Shown here piece by piece: positions 58,182 to 64,000 of a DNA stretch of 64,000 nt. Under the pieces are notes generated by a model. It was given only the letters and a program-made list of their open reading frames with translations, was not told where the DNA came from and did not search any database. The stretch's first letter is position 1. Every line of letters starts with the position of its first letter. Origin of the DNA: Apostichopus japonicus (lineage: Eukaryota; Echinodermata; Holothuroidea; Aspidochirotida; Stichopodidae); assembly GCF_037975245.1 (NCBI RefSeq), contig NC_092564.1, positions 20,377,984 to 20,441,983 of the forward strand, read 5' to 3'. Made by a program: the position numbers and the translations under genes.

Positions 58182-60688
58182 CAGGCGCGTATCCAGGGGG
58201 GGGGGCGTTGGGACGCGCGCCCCCGGGTAAGAAAAAGAGGAGAGAAAACAAGAGAGAAAAAAAAGGGAAAAACTGAGAGGGGGGAAAGGAGGAAGGAGAG
58301 GAGGAAGGGAAAAGAAAAAGAAAACAGAGAAGAAAGAGAAAAAGAAGAAAAGGAGGGAAGAGAAGAAAAACGCCAAGACACCGTGGAAGAGAAAGAGGAA
58401 CAGTGACATAATTACATTGCTGATCCCTTTTATACACACAGGGTAGCCAGTGACGGATCGGGGATTTCGAAAGGGGCGTGCCATCAGCTAGACTACCCCT
58501 TACACCGACAACTCCATTTTGACGTTTCCAATTTTCCCTCTCTCACTAATGTGTAGACTATATATAGTATTTCATGGCGCGTGTGTGTGTGTGTGTGTAT
58601 GGGCGCCTTCAAACAACTGTGGCTGGTCGTCGGGGAACATGACGTATTTCGGTATTAGACCATGCAGGATCTATATGCGAACTGCACTAGACATATGTCA
58701 TTCGATGCAACACTGCCATCCACAGATAAAATGTTATACAACGCGAACTGAATGCTAATTGTTACCCCACCCCTAGTACCGTAACTCATACAATGAATCT
58801 AAAAATAAATTCCGCATGCGAATTGAGAATTGAGCACATTTCCTGTGAATATCATGTAGTGGATCCAAAGACGTATCATTCCCGATGAGTTACGAAACTT
58901 TATTAAAGACCTTCGCCGTAGTACCTAGATCTTGACAAAATCCGGCAACACACCACTTCATCGATAACAAGTGATCAGGGTTGTGTATTAGTGACGTCTA
59001 GATGTCGCCCACTGACCTACATGGAGTGTGACCACTCATGATTTGGCAATTTCCCAAGATCAGGACCCGAAAATTCCCATGAAATCCCAAAGAGACTGTA
59101 CTGTATGGATATCTAGCAATATCTAGTGATATCTATAGGGATGAAAATCCCAAGATCTCCCCTAAACTGAAGGCAAATAGAGAATCGAAGCCTTCAGTGT
59201 GTAATGAACTTAAAATTGTGCGTCTTTCGGAATGAGAAGAATGTGGGGCATTGCCAATAAACATATATTTCAATCTCATTTCAATTATATTCGAATTTTT
59301 AAGCAAACAACAGATATCAAATCATATCAGTGTACATGAAAATGGCGTTCCAGGATGAACAGCCTCCAAACTGTCTATGTGTGTAGTGTTCGGGGACAGC
59401 GGGACGCGTCCCCACCAGTGATGGGGACATTATATACCGTGTCCCCACCAATTTGTCTTGACCAAACGTTGCATTTCAAATTCCCCTGTATTGGACTGTG
59501 GCGTAGTTTGATCCAGCATTGTACATGTGCAAATGACATGCTATAAAGGACGAGAATTATTACTATTGACACTGTTAGGCGTGAATTCTCCGCTGAAGTA
59601 TTAACACATTCAATCATGTGAAACATAATCTATACACGAGACTGGTAAATTGTGGTCAGCAAAACGGACTGAGTGCGAACAAGACAACCACTAACAACTC
59701 ACACTGTGTGTTGCCAATTTGAGCTAGCTTCACGTCCAGTTCTCATTTTATTATATTTATCCACAGTTGTTAAATAAAGGACGGAAATCGCATTTGCGGC
59801 AGTCTATAATTGTTTTCTGGGAGATGACCCCAGACCCATCGTATACAAAAGCCTACTTGGATTATTTGTCCCCTGATTTTTTATTCTGCAGACGCCCATG
59901 CATTTCCCCAAACTAAATTTCTAAGTCATGTGATTTAAAACTTAAGGAGGTTTGGGAGCATCATTGGGTCTGGGAAGTGTTATTTCCGGCGATCTGGGAG
60001 GTATATTTGCCAACATTTTCGTGTAAGTTACGCGTTAACCCATGGTCGCGCTCCGCTTAGATAGTATCAGAGACCAGACAGGCGTCCCCACCATTATACA
60101 AGACTGATCTGCGTCCATGCACCAATAAATTAACTGTGTCTGAATTTTCGAAATTTCCCTGACCAACATTCCTGAACATACTTCCCTCTACTCGTGCAAT
60201 TTTAACCGGTCTGTTAGGGGTTGAAGTTTTTTTTTTTTTAATTGGTTGTCCATGGATAAAATTTTGTGCAACATTATGGGTATGTTTTGAAGTGAATTTA
60301 TTTCACGAGAAGTGTGAATATTCAAATTCTGAACGAATAATGGGCTTGAAACCTTGAAAAGTGGAGCTAACGGGTATTGTGGGCCGCGACGTAGAATCAC
60401 ATACAAAAGCAATGATCCACAGGAGATGTGATGAGGTCGAACATGATGTGTGACTGGTGACAATCTTCAAAAAGATCGGAGATGAAAAAAAACTATTTGG
60501 AAAATACTTGGTTCTCAGGCCAAATTTAGTGAATATTTCGTTGGACATTTTCAAGCCCGAGATGTGCCATTTCCGGTGATCTGGGGGGTGTAAAAATCAG
60601 AAATTTTCTTGAACGCTGCGTGCCAACCGATGGTGGCACTCCGTTTAGACAGTAATTCGCGCCCCCCGGGTTACTGGATACACCCCTG
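58182..60688 (-). mobile_element. Full-length family-B element, about 2.5 kb
   Basis: The right end (minus-strand start, TAACCCGGGGGGCGCG from CCAGGGGTGTATCC) and the left end (CAGGCGCGTATCCAGG) are inverted versions of the same terminus. Between them all family-B landmarks seen at 27231-29745 occur in inverse order, without the MITE. No transposase frame is evident. The A/G tract at 58240-58380 and a short (GT)n at 58575-58598 are internal. No target duplication is visible (TAGATAGT on the left versus GAGGTACG on the right), and the right end abuts the duplication at 60691. Confidence 0.8.
58982..58989 (-). other. Empty MITE target site
   Basis: The plus-strand TGTGTATT here is the single copy of AATACACA that is duplicated around the MITE at 28695-29059. 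Flanks match on both sides (GACGTCACT and ACCC.GATCACTTGT). Confidence 0.92.
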
Positions 60689-61079
60689 GAGGTACGTCGA
60701 ATTACATTTCTGCATGATTTCAAATGACTTGGAGGGTTTGACGTAATGGGCTTGACACTGAATTTCTTAATATAACTTCAATTCGACAAAAGATAGTTTT
60801 TTGAAATGCCAAAGAGTTAGTACCACACAAACAATGTTAATTAATAATTTGTAGTTGTTATGGTGACACGATTTGATTTAGTGACATTATTCAGATATTT
60901 TTTTTTCTTTCTCCTTGAATGTGGTGAATTGATTCCATTTATTTTAAATGGCCTTTTAAAGACAGCAGTGTTAGTGAAATACAGTTATTTTAATTATTCG
61001 CCAATACAGAAATGATAATTTTGTTATAATGTAGCAAGCTGTTCGAACCCCATTCTCTAATTTTGATTTTCATCAACAG

Positions 61080-61136
61080 ACGAATTAACAACGGAAATAT
61101 CAACAACCACAATTGACACTACTACGACACCAACCA
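61080..61136 (+). pseudogene. Copy-2 stalk exon A/B (chimeric)
   Basis: A 57-nt phase 1-1 frame, DELTTEISTTTIDTTTTPT, with intact CATCAACAG and GTATGT sites. The upstream intron matches the unit-A version (GTTCGAACCCCATTC), whereas the first part of the exon matches B (GAAATATCAACAACCACAATT). This suggests a crossover or conversion between units A and B near the acceptor. Confidence 0.6.
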
Positions 61137-61425
61137 GTATGTAGATAAGTTTATATAAAATCATATTAATAAAATTGAATATTCAAGAGCGGGAATCGCG
61201 GGTTGATGAGACAATTATGAATAATAATTTGTAGTTTTTATGGTGACACGAATTTTGTTTTGTTTTGTATGTGGTAAGTTTATTTCATTATATTTGATGG
61301 CCTTTTTAAAGACATTGCTGTTGGTGAAAATAAGGTCAATTCTTTATCAACATAATATATTCTAATGGTATATCAATGTAGCAAGTTTGTTTTAACCCCC
61401 TGTTCTCTAATTTGATTTTTGATAC

Positions 61426-61482
61426 GCGAATTAACAACGGAAATATCAACAACCACTATTGACACTACTACGGCACCAACCA
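61426..61482 (+). pseudogene. Copy-2 stalk exon C, acceptor lost
   Basis: The frame and the GTATGT donor are kept, but the acceptor reads GATAC with AC at the AG position, as in copy 1. Confidence 0.6.
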
Positions 61483-61778
61483 GTATGTAGATACGTTTAT
61501 ATAGGTATTAATAGGTAGCTGTCAATCGGGTCCCTTTACACTTTGATGTCCTTTTCAAAGAGAGTATAGGGTTAGTGAAAATACGGTTATTAAATTTTCT
61601 ACCAATACAGAAATTATAATGGTGTTATAATGTAGCAAGTTGTTCGAACCGCTTTCTGTCTTATAGCTAAGACAAGCGACTATAGTTAACATCTGGCTGA
61701 TATCAAGAGATTATTCAGGTACATCATACGAGAGGAATGCATGACACAAGACAATTAATTGACATTTTTCATCAACAG

Positions 61779-61835
61779 CCGAAACAACTACGGAATTTTC
61801 AACAACCAGTCTTGCCACTACCGTGAAAACATTCA
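61779..61835 (+). pseudogene. Copy-2 stalk exon D
   Basis: The 57-nt frame AETTTEFSTTSLATTVKTF has intact splice sites. Compared with copy 1 it has several replacement changes, including loss of two prolines. Confidence 0.6.
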
Positions 61836-62421
61836 GTATGTGGATCATTTTATATTTATAATTATATTAATTTAATTTAATATTCAAGAACTGCTGGAAT
61901 CGCTTGTCGATGAGACAGTTCTGTCTGTTTATCTTGTAGTTGCTATGGTGACACAATTTGAGGTAAAGTGATATTATTTCGTTAGCAAGATTTTAAGTCG
62001 TATAAGCATCCATGTGTCTCGCAATGTACAGTATTTAGTTTCTTGTTTTTCATTTTCAATGATTATTGGTGTAAACATTATAGAATTGAATCATTGATTA
62101 GAAGGAGATGCCACATAATCGATATCAATTAATGTCAAAACAATACAAAATCTAATGACAGTGAAAGTAGTAAATTGTTTCAAGTTCACTCTGTTCACCA
62201 CTTAGTTTTAAGATTGAGAATAAGCTCTTCAGCTTGTTATATTCAAGTTAATAGAAAATATCACATAGACCATCGACTCTTATATTTGTACAACGATCGT
62301 TTAGTAATAACCTCTACCCCACCCCAAGGCCACAGAAAAAAAGGGAACTGTATGTACAATACATATCACGAAAATGAATAATGTCCAAAAAATATGTATT
62401 ATTCTTCTTTTTTTTCTTCAG

Positions 62422-62471
62422 ATTTTCCGATTGCCATTTCGTTAATCATTGCAATGTTCGTCGAAAATTAA
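62422..62471 (+). pseudogene. Copy-2 TM exon with ~140-bp deletion
   Basis: After the same acceptor the frame reads FPIAISLIIAMFVEN and stops (TAA 62469-62471). Relative to copy 1, the second half of the TM helix and the first part of the tail are missing. The sequence jumps from the IIA codons to the KINFEM part of the tail, out of frame. Too short for a membrane helix, this is strong evidence that copy 2 is not a functional membrane protein. Confidence 0.75.
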
Positions 62472-64000
62472 CTTTGAGATGAGCGATCCAAATGACTTGT
62501 CGAAATGATGTATAAGAGGATAATGACGTCACTGATCCTGTAGGTGGCAACAGTCCAGGAGACTTGATAACCTTAATTTTTATTGATTCTTGTTTCTTAC
62601 CATATAAACACTATATAGTTGCATTTACCATAGACTTGCAAACGATACCAGTAATTATTCGATCTGCGCTAAAGGGGGTATATGCACATTATAAACTAGC
62701 TATAGTCATTCGGAGATATAGCCTCAAAATATATCTCATATTTGGCATACTACCACAGTCTATTAATTGTTGTTGGCACAAGTAACGTAATATGCAGATT
62801 TTACAAGATTTCTATATATTTGAAGAATCTCGACTGGAACAGAGTTTGTGTATAGTCTCATAACATTACATGACATAGGCCTACATATTAAAAATGGAAG
62901 TTATGCAGTGTTAGACGTTTGAGTTCAAATTCTAAATTATTTTTTGATATATATATCACTTAATATTCTAGAAGTAAACATGAGCAATACGATATCTTCA
63001 GAAGAGTGATAAGTGTTCATCGTTCTTATAATGTTACGATATGACTCTCCTACAGTGATATTGAGAACTATTTCGTCTTTGATGGAGTTTTACAAAAAAA
63101 AATGTTGCAAAAGGATCTACTTGAGTTTTTAGGTTCCACAATTCAGCCCTTTGTACAGAAAAAGTCTCGGATTAGGATCAATCGTTTCATAGAATCAACA
63201 TAAGTAAACAGATTAAGAGCTTAGCAACTTTGTACCTCATTAGGCAGTCCCTTAAAAAGTTTTTGTGTTTTTTGTACATGTCGTGTTGTTATCTGGAAAG
63301 GTTATAGCTTCAAGTAAGGATAGACACTTCTAAAACTCATGGTAGAAAGCTATACTTGTGTTCTTGTCGTTCTTAATTCGAACCTTTATATTATCTTTTT
63401 GAAACTTATTTTTGAAACCTTTAATAAAGATGAAAGACGGCGGGGGTAAAATCTGAACAAGAAGCAAGTGTGCACAGAAACTTTCGACGATCGTAGAATA
63501 ACAGTTGGATGTATAGATAACCGTGAAGAGTTGAGCTGACGTATCTCCAAAAGTCTGTGGGTTTCATTTGATCTCTTGCTGATGTGCAAATTGTCCTTCC
63601 CCTGGCTTCGAACAACTTGTAACCAATGTCATTATTATCAATGCTGATATTCACTCGCTCCTTTCCCACCTTTTACGGCACTTTCCTTCTTCATACTTCA
63701 GAATTACTACTGAGACCGCTTATATCGACTTCTAAATGAGAGTGGTTTGCTTGAAGTTTACAGTTTTTATTGGATACCAAAATATATTTCAAACTCGCAG
63801 ATTATATTTATTTGTTCGCTTACAAAGTTTGAGAGACATTTGTTATTTCGAGACAGTATTTGCACTAACACTGTCAGAAGCAGACAATGGCATGAAAATG
63901 TTTTCTACCAATAAAAAATTGTAATTTAGTCTTGTCACACACACACACAATATATATATATATATATACACACAAACAAGAGATTTTTGCGTAATCATTT

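Larger units (their letters stand above)
60691..64000 (+). repeat. Segmental duplication, copy 2 (runs off window)
   Basis: Homologous to 36308-39985 from 'ggtacgtcgaattacatttc' onward. It contains the stalk exons and a damaged TM exon but lacks the signal-peptide and 8-Cys exons, which lie beyond its left breakpoint. A new (CA)n(TA)n tract at 63940-63970 distinguishes it from copy 1. As it stands it cannot encode a secreted or membrane protein unless joined to upstream exons. Confidence 0.92.

Overview
This window is animal nuclear DNA. It is AT-rich, has short exons between long introns with GT-AG borders (nearly all in phase 1), and carries a dense mixture of DNA-transposon relics, a LINE fragment, minisatellites and (TA)n tracts. 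Hyalin-repeat (HYR) exons, a Rex1/CR1/L2-like LINE and an interferon-induced very-large-GTPase-like gene together suggest a marine invertebrate deuterostome, most likely an echinoderm and perhaps a holothurian. That assignment is inference from gene content.

Layout. (1) 0.3-14.5 kb, plus strand: the 3' part of a modular cell-surface receptor gene. Its order is HYR, HYR, small Cys-rich/EGF-like exon, Ig, FN3, FN3 (two exons), transmembrane exon, basic juxtamembrane exon, then a tyrosine-rich cytoplasmic tail with an ITAM-like pair and no kinase domain in the window. The 5' end lies left of the window. Its introns hold decayed copies of its own exons, a THAP-bearing TIR transposon (2.4-4.2 kb), a 112-bp hAT-like MITE (5.0 kb), a 2.7-kb TIR element (8.1-10.8 kb) and a trinucleotide satellite. 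(2) 15-25 kb: no convincing gene. It holds a 66-bp minisatellite of about 24 units, two degenerate tandem arrays and a 5'-truncated LINE. (3) 25.6-38.6 kb, plus strand: a small type I membrane protein gene with signal peptide, 8-Cys domain, three 19-codon Thr-rich stalk exons and a TM segment, followed at once by an in-frame TGA. Its 10-kb first intron is packed with copies of one ~2.5-kb repeat family (called family B here) and nested MITEs. (4) 44.4-53.5 kb, minus strand: a three-exon gene of the URGCP/GVIN very-large-GTPase family. The body of the coding sequence is open for about 1,560 codons except for one frame break at a TGATG. (5) 50.4-51.1 kb: a foldback element in intron 2 of that gene; 52.76-53.13 kb: a hAT-like MITE in intron 1. 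(6) 58.2-60.7 kb: a full-length family-B element whose end abuts the start of a second copy (60.7-64.0 kb, running off the window) of the 3' half of the gene in (3).

Functionally, the two plus-strand genes look like cell-surface proteins, and the first has a probable phosphotyrosine-signalling tail. The minus-strand gene belongs to a cytoplasmic GTPase family linked to interferon or immune induction in vertebrates. An immune-related neighbourhood is plausible but unproven. Single-base frame breaks occur in the receptor tail and in the GTPase, so assembly indels must be excluded before either is called a pseudogene.
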